Notes under the pieces: model-generated
The model's input: only the letters and a program-made list of their open reading frames with translations
Database searches by the model: none
Told to the model about the DNA's origin: nothing
Assembly (NCBI GenBank): GCA_025602915.1
Contig: JAHLJZ010000029.1
Coordinates: 186,001-250,000 of the forward strand
Origin: Paraphysoderma sedebokerense
Taxonomy: Eukaryota > Blastocladiomycota > Physodermatomycetes > Physodermatales > Physodermataceae
DNA: 64,000 nt
Direction: 5' to 3'
Program-made: the position numbers and the translations under genes
Part shown: one piece after another, positions 11,841-23,677 of the stretch
How positions within the stretch are numbered: the stretch's first letter is position 1
Layout: every line of letters begins with the position of its first letter

Positions 11841-13376
11841 GTTATCGTTTGATCACGACATCGTGCTTGGTACTCTATCGCAGGTATTGACAAATAATGT
11901 TTCCTCCCAACGAGACCGCCCCGAAAATGTCGCCAGGCCCCCGTTGTTGCCTGTAAGATTTCGCTAGCATGAATTAACTGAGGAGACTCGACAAGGTATC
12001 CCCGACACGAATGTCCGTGTGATGGACATGTCCGAGACCTTCTTGATATCCCGAGTATGCTTTGCCGTTCCTACCGGCCCTTCCGAAATCATCTGGGAAT
12101 TTGGTAATAGATGTCGTTTTAAAATATGAGAGCGGCATTTCTTGCATGGCAAGATATTGGGACCACATCACATCACATGAGTATTGCGAATATTAAGATG
12201 CCCCGCCAAATTGATAATGCTTGCTTCAATTTATTGGGTATAACTCATTCTACATCTGTAATTGCTAGAGGTTATTCCAGAAAATGAATCTGCTCTCTGT
12301 ATCTACACCAATGCATGACAAGGTAAAGCTGCCTTGTTGATTCAATATATGATTGCTGTTACAAGGTATCTAGAATGGGTGCGGTGTAGATGCAGCTTTC
12401 TGTGCTCTAGCTTGTTTTGAATCTTGAAAATTATCAGAAGACAAAGAATGTCGAATGAAATGCTTTCGATGATTTATCTATAAAAAAATTCCTTAGTACT
12501 TCATCTTAACAGCTACTTCGTTCCAAATTGCTAAAATTTCTTGTGTCAACAGAGTTCACATTTTCAATTAACAAAGATTAATGTAAGCATGCGGGGAAAA
12601 GATGTTTGCGCCGACATAAATTGGATCGATCTCTGCTGTATTCATTTGTTGAACTTTGCTTCAACGCAAAGTGTTCAGTCACCCCAACGACAGAAATTAC
12701 AGAACTGGAGAAATCTCAATTTTAGAACACGGATGGCTCGGCAGAGGCAACTGAACTCAACGACTTTTGAAGAAACGTCGATTTTTGCAACTGCTCGGTA
12801 AAGTTCCACAGCTTAAAAAGATGGTAGTGGAAAGAAAGAAAAAAGGAATCCTCTTATATCAGTCCAAGCCGTCTCCAAGACTTCCAATCCGAAATTGAGC
12901 CTAAAGCCATATTTAATGAGAAATATCTCCGTGAGAAATGTCGAGCACTTTTCTTGGACCCCAACCGATTCCATGTACCCACTGGTGGTCCAAAGGACGG
13001 GCACACGAGACTGCAGGAAGGAAAATTGATTGAAAAGTTTAGAAACTAATTTCGTGTTCGCAAATTCTTGGTCACGAGATGCTAGGAGGGAATAAGCTAT
13101 GAGCAATATATTTTATGAACGAACATCGAAGTATGATTTCTCCTCTATGATTTAATGGAATCAAAATCGCAGACAAAACCTTCAAATGCTTTCATTGCAA
13201 GCGCTATAAAGAATAATATACTTGTTAAATAGACACGATATTTGAAACTTGAAATCGATTGTTTTGTGCCATTTTCCACTCCTACAGTTGTGAACAAATT
13301 TGTAATCTGAGCTATACCCGGGGACAGAGTTACCTGCGCCGTCTATTCCTCGTCCGCCAAAAACTATCAATTCTGG

Positions 13377-14569
13377 TGTCGCGAGTACGGTTTGTTAGGG
13401 GATATAGAATCTTACTAAAAGACTTTATTAAGGCAGTTACCGGGATTGGTAGGCTTCAATACAAAATATAATAAATTCGTTATTAAATATAAATAAATAT
13501 AAATATCAATCCACTGTGATTCAAAGGAACATCTCAGGAGAGATTGTGAGGAATTAAAGCAAGCTCTACGCAATGGTAGGGTTAAAATCATGGATGGTAA
13601 CCTGTCTCAATTACGAGATGGAAAACTGGAGTTGTTGCCGTTTAACTATGGCAAGGGGGGAATGAAGACTTTATTGGAAGAGGTCAAGAGTAAAGCTCTT
13701 CACATGAATGTTCGTTACAATGATGGAAGCATCAGTAGCGATCCAGATACTTGCGACAACTATTCAACTTTCGATCTCGAGTCACACAATATATGTTACG
13801 ATTCGAAAAGAGAACCTGTTGTGTTCGAAAGCGAAGAAGAGGATTTGTTTAGCATCACTCGAAATATCGTAACGTCATTCGTGAAATGAAAGGAAGCAAA
13901 AGAAGAGATTGGTCAAAATTAAAGAAAGAAATCAAATCTCTGGTCCAACATCAACAACAACTTTCATTGTCAAGCTTAAACAAAGTGTTAATGAAAAGAG
14001 ATTTATTGGATTATGAGATTGAGTTTGAAGAAGTGGCAACGATATTGGAAGAGAAAGGACTCTTGACAAAGAAAGTTGTTGTTGATGTTGGACCAGAGAT
14101 TTGATTTCTTTCTTTAATTTTGACCAATCTCTTCTTTTGCTTCCTTTCATTTCACGAATGACGTTACGATATTTCGAGTCCACGTGACTCACAATCCCAC
14201 GAACTTTTTCCGTTTCTGCAGTGCCTAAGTCGTCTGCGAACTCTTCGTAGTTTCTGAGGAAACGTTTTACGTTCTTTCCTTCAAACTTTGCAAGGTACTT
14301 CCCGTCCGCATACCTTAGGATTGGGTTGATTCGTTTCGTTTGTTTGATTCGTTCTCCACTTTCTTCAGAGTCCGTATCTCCACTGCTTTCAGAGTCAGAC
14401 GATTCACTGGACGTCTCCGTAAATTCGTACTGAAGACATCCTCCTGCAGAATACTTATACTATTCATCACCGCCTGAAATTGACCCATCTTCTTTCTAAA
14501 CTGTCAAACATCTCTATAGATTCTAGAGTCGAGCTCTCTCTTTACTACTCTCAGTGATTCTTCAGGACA
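13377..14569. mobile_element. Small LTR-ended element with palindromic gag segments (Ty3/gypsy fossil)
   Basis: A 1,193-bp unit with TG...CA ends and a 4-bp target-site duplication, CTGG (13373-13376 and 14570-14573). The left about 130 bp match the start of the family 1 LTR, and the right about 150 bp match its end. Between them lie gag-derived sequences in two opposite orientations: a zinc-knuckle region on the plus strand (about 13511-13856) and a capsid-like region on the minus strand (about 14180-14420). They meet in a large inverted repeat. It is non-autonomous and broken, and it looks moderately old. Confidence 0.7.
13857..14179. repeat. 118-bp inverted repeat with an 87-bp spacer
   Basis: Arms 13857-13974 and 14062-14179 are near-perfect reverse complements, so either strand could fold into a long hairpin. 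The repeat lies inside the LTR-ended element and joins its two opposed gag segments. The arms are far more similar to each other than the LTR pieces are to the solo LTR, which suggests a recent event or gene conversion between the arms. Confidence 0.9.
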
Positions 14570-14774
14570 CTGGAAGTTTGAAATATCTTCATATGTTAAA
14601 AAGGCTCATGCTACTCACATGCTGTATCATGAAATTTTTGGTATAGAAAGAAAAACAGTGTTGTCGGAAAGACTTTCCGTTACGGGTATTATCTCAAATT
14701 TCAAATACTATATATCGACAGTGAATATAATGACTAGGAGTAAAATTAATCTCCCAATCATCGAGCAATTAATC

Positions 14775-15375
14775 AAAAAGAAAGTTACCCTCAATACAAA
14801 TAGTATACATCGTATTGAAGACATCATTCCTTTGGAATATCTACTAATCGTGTAACGTTCAAATCCCATTCCAACCTTAATTACGCCAAAGAACCAACAA
14901 CGGTTTAACAATGTGCGGCGTCATTGTCCAACATATACTCGAATCTTGATTGTTAAAAAGGAGTAGAATTATTTTGGTTCATGCTGTACTAAACTTATTC
15001 ACTATTGTTAACATGTGTTCTGCGTTTTAAATTGTGGCTTCTTTTGGTATTTGATATTCGTGACATATTTCTGGTATATTCATTATTTTGGTGATGCAAT
15101 TAGGTAGATACGGGAAGGAGAGGAGAGAATAAGACATCATCAACATGGAATTGTAATTTACAAACTTTTATAAATATGATTTTATTGATCACTATGTATT
15201 GAAAAATATACTTACTATATTCGGAACGATTAATATTGCTCCTCGATATATCGCATATTGAGAATAAGCGCGTATTACCATAAGGAATCGATCCCCAAAA
15301 ATATCCTTCAGTATTTCAATAGATGCGAGAGTCGAGACACTTTTCAACATTATCAGTTTTCTTCATGATCATGTG
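14775..15375 (+). mobile_element. Old family 1 LTR copy interrupted by family 2
   Basis: Left and right blocks of the family 1 LTR (AAAGTTACC.TCAATACAAA...TGAAGAC, and GAGTCGAGA...CTTCATGA) are recognisable at about 14775-14870 and 15315-15375. Between them lies a family 2 copy in reverse orientation, so this is a nested insertion. It is strongly diverged, and the boundaries are approximate. Confidence 0.45.
14930..15318 (-). mobile_element. Family 2 LTR-like copy, inverted, nested
   Basis: This is the reverse-complement homologue of 11398-11840, with the same order of blocks (GGATATTTTTGGGG, GCGATATATCG, ATAAAATCAT, GTCACGAATATCAAATAC). It sits inside an older family 1 copy. Confidence 0.5.
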
Positions 15376-16101
15376 TCAAAAGTGTTTACTTCTGCAACAC
15401 CAGACGTGTTCGATACATGATTATATTCACTGGTTGTCTTTTTGCAGTCGTTAAAAGGTGTATTTTAATGCCTCCTTTTATCATGAGCACCGCTGACATG
15501 GTCATTGGGAACTTCACGAAAACCTTTCTTGACTACATGAATAAATGCGTGTTTGCACAGCTGTGGATTGGCACACTATGCTCACCGTTTTTGTTGTTTG
15601 ATTCAAACGACTTCAGTTATTATAGTACACTTTTCTTAACGGATACATTCAGATGAGGACGAACATCAATACTGCTTGGGTTTAGGATCGTTGAGAACGA
15701 ATATTGAACTTTGGAATGGCCACCAGATAGCCGTCAGCTATTGTTGAGCTGTTCATTGGGATCATAACAATGCGGTCCTCAAGACTAAAATACACCTCCA
15801 GCTTGCGACAAACGTTTAAATTCGTAACATAGGAGAAGGCCTCGAAGTGACTTGATCTGTGGCAGAGTAGAGGAGGGAGATCTAGAGATGATATGCAAGA
15901 AACGTCGATGAATCACCTAAACTATATATATTTACTATTCCAAGCAAATTGTATATTAATATTGCTTCATTGTATCCTTATTTTAGGCATATCTACAGAG
16001 TTACTCCTCCTTTCTTGTCGGCGCACTAGAGTTTTTGTCCTCGAACCCTACGCCGTTGCAACTAACAGTTGAGGATAGCAGACAAAGACACTCAAACGTC
16101 C

Positions 16102-17390
16102 TTATTGTCTTTTCTTAGCACTTAGACCACCAAAGGTGACCAAACCATGACTAGTGTTAACACTGGCTAACCAGCAAATACCCACAATCGTCACAAAAAT
16201 CAAGAACAGAGTAGTGCTCAAGCTCATGAAGAAGCCTGGCGAAAAGATCACGTAGGTGGCGAGGAAGGAAGTATCATTGCGCGCTGGTCTAGAAGGAGAA
16301 GCGAGGGCAGACATGAGTGGTTGCTGATTTTGATGAACGGAAAAGAAGCCGGTCTGAGTGATATGCAAACGAGTTAGATCATGTCAGTTGTTCGCTTTAG
16401 CAGAATCTGACTAAAGAGTAAAGGGAAAAAAAAGTATCGTGGGAGTACCTGTTCATCATTTTCCATATCTGATTTGAGCTCGCCGTGATATACAGTAACA
16501 ATATTAAGATTCTTTTCGTGCGATCCGGCCATCTCGATCTCTTTCAAGAGGGATTCGACATCCGCGTTAACGAGGCTGTTATCCGTCTGGGATGAGTCGA
16601 AAGGTGGAAGATGTAATCGCAATATAGTAGGACGGGAAGAAATAGATTTGAGGTAGGATGTGGTAACTTCTAATGGAGATAAAAAACATCATGGTTGACT
16701 ATGAGGTTTGACAAGAGGACTACGGCTAAAATCGGCTATCGGCTATCGGCTAATTAAGAAACCATGCCATCCATAACACATACCATTCCACGGGCGTTCA
16801 ATAATAGAGACACCATCACACGCAGATTTTACTTTCTTTGTAAGGTATTCTGCGGGATTAATACCGCAATATGATACTTGCACGGTAGATTTAGCGGTTT
16901 GAATAGAGTTCTATTGATCGGGGACAACGGTCAATTACTAGGTATGGAAACCGGCAAAAAGAAACAAAGGCCTACTTTGATAGAATTAAATAACGAATAC
17001 GAGTTGACGTATTTTGTAAGGTCCAACTCATGTACCTATATATTCAAATTTAAAGAGGTAAAGGTCAATTTATGTTTTTTTTCTTTGGCGTGACGGGTTC
17101 AAATCGGTTTTCGACTAATGACCACAACATACATTTGCTTGAGACAAAACGACCAAAAGCAAACTATTTCCATTCGAGCTGGTGCAAGCACTTTCGCTGA
17201 TTAGATCAGCAAAAGCCGAGTCTAAATGGTTGTCGGACGGAGCGACAGAAATGGCAGTGTTTACATTCGGAACTGAGGAGGAGGAGGACCAGGCGACCAG
17301 AGGAACGGCGGGAGAGGAGAGGGCCTTTGGGAGGGTGGAGAGCATGCAAAGGGCGGCGGAGAGAGCGATGATCACGGAGGGGAGAGTCAT
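16102..17390 (-). CDS. BIG1 / Voa1 / ATP6AP1-like V-ATPase accessory protein
   Basis: This is an ER-type membrane protein related to fungal BIG1 and Voa1 and animal ATP6AP1 (V-ATPase assembly; in yeast BIG1 also affects beta-1,6-glucan). Five exons (17390-17133, 17035-16976, 16910-16784, 16669-16449, 16353-16102) give 305 aa with consistent phases, close to the fungal family length. It has an N-terminal signal peptide (residues 1-25), a lumenal domain starting PAVPLVAWSSSS, and one C-terminal membrane span (YVIFSPGFFMSLSTTLFLIF, residues about 255-285) followed by a short basic tail ending AKKRQ. The F-(S/T)-PG-x-F/W-M start of the span is characteristic of the family. Intron 3 carries three copies of ATCGGCT at about 16731-16751. 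It is divergent from the proteasome gene. Confidence 0.78.
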
Positions 17391-17838
17391 TGCAGGATGG
17401 ATTGGGATGTGGCAATGATGCAGGGAGTGTAGCTTTGAAGGTGATGAGAGCGGAGAGAGGGAATTTGGGGAATCTGCCTGGTCGTGTTTACCCTAGAACG
17501 CATCCACTAGGAATCCAGACGAGTGCGCAAATGGAGCAACCATCTCAATCTCACCACTTGATTTATTGTCTATATAATGCATTTTGAACATACACTCTGT
17601 GATCGCTACACTCTGGCTGATAGTCATGAGAGCGAGTGCGTATCATTGTCGGTTGAGGTTCCCTCCATCGCAGTGCACTCCAGTCAGCGCGCAAGTTGAG
17701 CCACACCGGCAGAATCACCAGCAGTGGCATTCCCTCTTTTGCTTCCATCCTCTGATTCCTCTCTGCTCCACTCACCTCCCTCACCTCCACCTCCCTCACC
17801 TCCACCTCCACCTCCCTATCTCTAAACAAAAGTAAGAA
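17391..17838. promoter_or_regulatory. Divergent promoter region, BIG1-like / PSMA1
   Basis: About 450 bp separate the two start codons. The proteasome side (17700-17830) is strongly pyrimidine-rich on the plus strand, with a minisatellite of CCTCCCTCAC/CCTCCACCT units at 17768-17818. No defined factor-binding site was identified. Confidence 0.4.
17768..17818 (+). repeat. CCTCC(A/C)-type minisatellite
   Basis: This is a run of CTCACCTCC and CCACCTCC units just upstream of the proteasome start codon. It is part of a C/T-only stretch that resumes inside the first intron of that gene. Confidence 0.75.
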
Positions 17839-19152
17839 ATGGTATGTTGTTGCTCCTCCCGCTCCTTCCCTCTCTGTCTTGCCCTGCCCCTCCTCCTGAC
17901 TCGCTCTCTCCCTCAACCGCCCTCTCTCTGAACACGTCATCACCTTTTGATTTCTCCACTCCTCCCACCCCTCTAACCTCGTCTTCCCTCCAATTCCCTC
18001 TACACCCTTCCTCTCCCCCTATCAGTTCAGGAATCAATACGACAATGACATATCCACATGGAGTCCCCAGGGACGTCTGCACCAGATCGAATACGCAATG
18101 GAGGCCGTCAAACAAGGGTCTGCCGCGGTCGGCCTAAAAAGTAAAAAATACGCAGTCTTGTTGGCTCTCAAGGTAATTATAGTATGCCAGGCGAAATTCT
18201 TAACCAACTCGATTATTTTGGGTACATACAACATCTGAATTTGGAATGCGGACGGGAGTGGTTGAAATAATTCCTTCGGACTTTGCCCGCTCAGGAATAG
18301 CTTTTTTTGTGGCACTCTTCTCGACGTCAGACAGTTCTTTGTATTCCCATGGACATCAACATCAGTGATTCATTACGGAGAGAAGCGAAATCTATCATGA
18401 CGAGTACATTTTGGTTAACATTGCGTTTTTCCTTTTAGCGATCTGGAGGTGAACTTGCTTCCTATCAGAAAAAACTTATCCGCATCGACAACCATATGGG
18501 CGTGGCCATTGCCGGTCTGACATCCGACGCCCGAGTACTTAGGTATTGTCGCAAGCTTTGTTATGTAGGTCAATCGGCAACCTTCAACTAACTCTCTACT
18601 GCGTCCCCATTTTACAGCAACTTTATGCGTGCTGAGGCCATGAAGCACAAAATTAACTTTGATCGACCCGTTCCCACTTACCGTGTTGTCCAGGCTATCG
18701 CCAACAAAGCCCAAATTAACACTCAACGTTATGGATACCGTCCTTATGGAGTCGGCCTTTTGGTCGTTGGCCACGACGATGCCGGTCCACATCTCTACGA
18801 GTGTGCTCCATCTGGAAACGTGTACGATTATATGGCTCAGTCCATCGGTGCTAGAAGTCAGTCTTGTAGAACGTATTTAGAAAAGTATTATAAGGAGTTT
18901 GAGACTTGTGAGTCGTTGGATGATTTGGTGCTGCATGGTCTAAAGGCGCTTAGGGAAAGTTTACAGGGAGATAAAGAATTGACAGGAGAGAATGTGAGTA
19001 TCGGTGTCGTAGGAGAAGGAATTGAGTTTCAAGTCTGGGAAGGTGAGAAAGTGGTTGGCTACTTGGATAGGATCAAGGCAGAAGATGGCACAGGTGGCAC
19101 TGGAGGAGACGCACCCGCAGCAGACACAGCTGCTCCTATGGAAACGGAATAG
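17839..19152 (+). CDS. PSMA1: 20S proteasome subunit alpha-6 (PSMA1 / Pre5)
   Basis: This is a structural alpha-ring subunit of the 20S proteasome. Exons 17839-17841, 18026-18172, 18439-18542 and 18618-19152 give 262 aa, the family length. The first coding exon is the ATG alone: an intron begins directly after it, and the next exon opens [17 protein letters not shown], the diagnostic alpha-6 start. Also visible are [19 protein letters not shown], the [14 protein letters not shown] strand and [14 protein letters not shown]. The acidic tail (METE) resembles that of the human protein. Intron 1 (17842-18025) is almost pure pyrimidine on the plus strand. Intron 2 (266 nt) is unusually long for this window. 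Confidence 0.97.
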
Positions 19153-19315
19153 TGACGCATAGTATTGCGTGAGAGTTGTGTATCTAAAGGCTGTCAATTG
19201 TAAAAAAACCCAAAGCAATAACACGAAATTTATTGATTGAAATTGTGCAGTTTGTTCGCGCTTCCTTCCCTTTGATCTTGGGAACATTTATAAAACACAC
19301 ACACCAATAGGACCA

Positions 19316-22300
19316 ATGGCATCTCCATCCAAAATTAACAAGGAATTCTCTTTTCCTTTTCCCCCATATCCTATTCAGTTGGATTTTATGCAAAGCCTCT
19401 ATGATACCCTGAACGACTCAAATATAAAAGTTGGCCTGTTTGAATCTCCAACCGGAACGGTACTTATTGCTAGAATGCAGCTTTCATCCTACCTACTGAC
19501 ATATTTCTTACCATTATCTCTGCACAAATTCTTTGCATTGGATTGGAGAAATGATTTGATTTTGTTAAATTTAAGGATTAGCTCGAAACATCCATCGGTG
19601 GCTGATGATTTTCTTTTCGCTTTCTTGATCTCATTTGCTTTTTTCTTTGATCCGTAAATATATTAGGGCAAATCATTATCATTACTCTGTGGATCTTTGA
19701 AGTGGCTGACTGAAAAGTTAAACGATGACTCCTGGTATTGGCTGGAGGATACCCAACAGGACGAAGGTGACGAGGTGGATCGATTTGGTATTGGCATTTT
19801 GTTACCTCTTACCTGATTTATTAAAGCAAATTATTGTCCTTGTATTAACATATCAGCTTTTATATCAACTTTACTTAAAGATAATACGGACAACCAAGAT
19901 ACAGACCAAGATCCAGATTGGGTCACAACCCAATCCCAATTGCACCTACGCCATGAGTTCTTCCATCGCGTCAAGGAAACGAAGGCAAAGCTCGACTCTC
20001 TCAATCAACGGATCCAAGCAATTCGCTCAAACCCCAAATTTAGGTATATGCAGTCAGAACGTGAATATGGAGTGGATAGAGACGTTAAAAGAAGAAGGAT
20101 TCCTTGGAATGGAAACGTCAAGCCGAAGAATATCGATAACGCATCCGACGATGAGTTTTTAGTCGACGAGTATACAAGTGATGTTGAAGACGGTTGTGGA
20201 AAATCGATAAAAGGGTCCAACAATGTTGGAGGTGGAAGTAATGAGGAGACAGGTTTAAGCAAGGAAACTTTGGATTTATTGCGAAGGTATGTCCTAAAAT
20301 TTTGCGAATTTGTCAGTTCGATCAGCTATTTACAACTGCTTCCTCCTAAAGATTCGGCGACACTGCAGACTCAGAGAATGAATTTGACAGTATGCCGTCC
20401 AAAACTCGAAAACCGAAGATTTTTCGCCGAAAAAAAGACCATAGAGCCGCAGCCATTGATTCCGATTCTGACTCGGACGCAGAAGTTCCGAAGATTTACT
20501 ACGCATCTAGAACCCATTCTCAGCTATCCCAGTTTATAAATGAGTTGAAAAAAACATCATACAGCTACTCTCCCTCAATGGATATTGATATTCCTTTCAC
20601 TGAAACAAAAGGTGAATTACAGCTTGAGAACAAGACCGAAGATCAATCGTCAGATGTGTCAAACTCACCCCCAAGAGATGGCGTGGAAGGCGAACGTTCA
20701 CCTCGGACATACACTATATATACTACATCTCTCGGTTCTCGGAAAACGTTATGTATCAATCAGAAGCTCATCGACAAAAGTAAAGGAAGCCTAATCAAAT
20801 TGAATGATTACTGTATCGATCTCCAAAAAGGAAGCTCGAAATCCAAGAATAAAGGGAAGGCAGCTGAAGATTCTTGCGGATGTGAATATTACCGCCGAGA
20901 TCCGGTAGAAAGGGCCAATCAATTACGTGAATTCAGAGATTGGAGCCTGGTATTTTGAAGTTTTTTGTAGTTTATTCTCTTTATGAAGATTATTTATATT
21001 CGGAGTATAGGCGTCGGTAAGGGATATAGAAGAATTAGTCACACTTGGCAAAGAGTTAAAAGTTTGCCCGTATTACGGAACAAGAAAGGCCATTAGAGTT
21101 GCGCATGTAAGTGTCACCGTCTCCACTTGCTCGCAAATGTTTTTATAACTCTCAGAGATACTTTTTCTGTTCATTTTTGGTTGTGATAGCTTGTGACGCT
21201 ACCCTACAACCTGTTATTGTCAAAGCAATCTCGGGAGTCGCTAGATGTCAGACTTAAAAACAACATAGTTGTGATTGATGAAGCTCACAATATTATCGAA
21301 ACAATCAATAGCGTTTACAGTATTTCTATAGACGCAAAGCAGGTAATCGCTGATATCTAGTTCTTGAAAATTCATCGCCTTACCTAATACTATCTGATAT
21401 CATTAGATCGAACGTGCCCATTCTCAAACTTCTTCTTATCTACTTCGATATCAAACTCGACTGAAGGGATCGAACACGCGGTACATTCGTCAGCTATTGT
21501 TGTTGTTAAAAGGGCTCCACAAGTACTTTCGAATGACATTGCAAAATATCAAAACCAATAAAGAAAAAGAAAATAGACGAAATGTTCTGAAAGGAAAGGA
21601 TTCTGGAAGGCCGACAATCAAGGACGCAGAAAATTACTGCAAAATGGTCGAAGTTAATCAATTCTTGAATGAGATAGGAGTAGACCATTTGAATTTATTC
21701 AAATTGGAAAAGTATTTGAAAGAGAGCGGACTTCCGAAGAAGGTGTGAAGGCCTTTTAAATTATGACTGGCGCGATTTTGACTTACAAATACCTGCGATC
21801 CTTTTTCTGAATGTCTATGGCGACATACGGATAGCTCAATGGATTTGTCGAGAAGCAGGAAGCGATGAAGCAGGATAATATGGATACCAATGTCAGCATG
21901 TCGGAGAAAGACGAAGGTAGGTCGTGACATTTGCTTGTTACATATGCCAGTCTTATCTCAACAAGAGTTCATTTTTAAGTGTTCGTTCCGAAGAACATGT
22001 CGCCGATACACAACATCACTGAGTTCTTTATGGCTTTAACGAACGCAGATAAAGATGGCCGAGTTCTTGTTCTACCTGTCGGTGAGGCGGAAGATGGTGG
22101 TAGTAATGGTAAGGCTGTTAATTGGAGTTTTGCAACATTGACAAAAGCAGTCACACTATATCATCTTCATTAGGCCAGGCAAATCCACAGTTGAAATACA
22201 TCCTTCTGAATCCGGCTGATCGGTTTCGCGAAATCGTTGACGAAGCAAAAACGGTTATTTTGGCAGGTGGAACTATGGAACCTGTATGTATTATACTGCG

Positions 22301-23677
22301 AATTTGCTTCTAGAGTACAAGAGAAGTGGTCAGAAACTCTGCATCTACTTACTGATGCTTTCATATATGCAGATTACCGATTTCACCAATTATTTGTTCC
22401 CATATCTGCCTGCTACACAAATCTCGCGATTTTCATGTGGCCATGTCATTCCAAAGGAAAATCTGCTTACCGCATCACTCGGCACCGGCCCCTCTGGAAA
22501 AGTTGAATTTAACTTCACTTTTGAGAATCGCAATAACCCTTTATTGGTATACTTTCCCTACTTAACTTTCCCCTAATGACTGCCAACTAAAAATGTATTT
22601 CGGTTAATAGATTGAGGAACTCGGTCATGCCATTGTAAATCTATGTAATGTCATACCAGATGGCATCGTAGTATTCTTAGCCTCCTACTCTTACTTGGAC
22701 GTGGTATATGAAAGATGGAGCAAAGTCGGCATTCTTGAACGGCTCGAAAGAAAGAAAAAGGTATTGAGATTGTATATTCGTATTTATGGCGACAGTGATT
22801 TAACTATGTTATTGTACGTCGGCCTTGCACATGAGTAGATTTTTAAAGAACCGAAGTCAAGTTCATCGGTTGAAACAGTTCTGCGAGAGTACGCTCTAAC
22901 AATCGAATCTCCGAGCCAGCGAAGTCCGTCGCAAACAGGAGCTATTCTGTTATCTGTAGTCGGAGGCAAAATGTCCGAGGGAATCAATTTTTCGGATCGG
23001 CTAGGACGGTGCGTTAAGATCTATTTACCAAAGAGAAATTCCTAATTGGTATGGATAACCTGACTTCACTTATTGCGATCATAGGGGAATTGTCATGGTT
23101 GGGTTACCTTTTCCCAATTTAGGATCCCCAGAGTTGAAAGAAAAGATGAAGTATATTGACAGTGTCGCTCCCAAGGTTTGGGTTTAAATCTATTTGATCT
23201 TACTTGTCACGTCTGAATTTTAACATGTTATCAAAAATTAGAATTCCAATGCGTCACAAGAGTACTATGAAAATCTCTGCATGCGAGCTGTCAATCAGTC
23301 CATTGGTAATGTTTTTTTTATCGAAACTCCCCATTTATGTTTCCATTCGCTTTTTCTTCTTTCGGTTTTAATGGTGGTGACATTCATGGTAGGTCGAGCG
23401 ATAAGACACAAAAACGATTACGCATCTATCATACTGCTAGATAAGAGGTTCGTAATTAGTTCAAGAATCAAGAACAAGTTGCCGACTTGGATCAGTAGAG
23501 ATTTAAAGAATGCGAAGTCTTTCGGGATGCTGATGGGGGAAGTGGGCAAGGTGCGTGTCGTAAGAGAAACGTGAACATAACGTATTTTGGGCGAGCAACT
23601 GACTTCACACCGATTCTGATTTCCTTTTTTTGTGATTCGATCTTGTTTCACAGTTTTTTAGAAGTAAGAAAATGTGA
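19316..23677 (+). CDS. CHL1: DDX11/CHL1 iron-sulfur DNA helicase
   Basis: This is an XPD-family 5'-3' DNA helicase acting in sister-chromatid cohesion and replication. Seventeen exons between 19316 and 23677 give 1,001 aa with all phases consistent. The start is 19316-19459, the last exon is 23654-23677, and the protein ends FFRSKKM. Motifs in order: PYPIQLDFM (Q-like motif), Walker A SPTGTGKS, and the four Cys of the Fe-S cluster (LCINQ, DYCID, CGCEYY and VCPYYGTR). Then come VVIDEAHN (DEAH), [10 protein letters not shown], a helicase C domain with [10 protein letters not shown], and [12 protein letters not shown] followed by [12 protein letters not shown]. An acidic DDX11-type insertion is present at residues about 70-190. 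Intron 1 falls inside Walker A, between TGT and GKS. It starts 163 bp after the proteasome stop codon. Confidence 0.95.

Larger units (their letters stand above)
9950..16101. other. Transposon-rich, gene-poor block
   Basis: About 6 kb of A+T-rich sequence without a recognisable intact host gene. It is filled with diverged copies of at least two LTR families, described separately. The remaining parts (about 12180-13370 and 15380-16100) contain only short ORFs. One minus-strand patch at about 13290-13386 has a VFGGRG-containing reading frame that the retroelement insertion at 13377 truncates. I cannot assign it. Confidence 0.7.

Noticed and set aside
11974-12171. Minus-strand ORF containing FGRAGRNGKA, reminiscent of helicase motif VI
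   Set aside because: Only about ten residues resemble a RecQ-type motif. No other helicase motif lies nearby and the frame is short, so I do not call a helicase relic.
12813-13106. 97-codon minus-strand ORF
   Set aside because: It has no recognisable domain, sits inside the transposon block, and its start is not supported by neighbouring exons.
13250-13386. Minus-strand VFGGRG-containing frame resembling a kelch blade
   Set aside because: Only one blade-like patch is seen, with no partner blades and no convincing splice sites. It is too weak to name.
14619-14855. Plus-strand ORF in the transposon block
   Set aside because: It overlaps diverged LTR sequence and its composition matches non-coding A+T-rich DNA.
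15417-15656. 79-codon plus-strand ORF with hydrophobic residues
   Set aside because: It has no domain, no exon partners and no conservation evidence in a repeat-rich region.
17030-17110. GGGTTCAAATCGG, like a tRNA B-box
   Set aside because: It lies in an intron of the BIG1-like gene with no matching A-box or acceptor stem.
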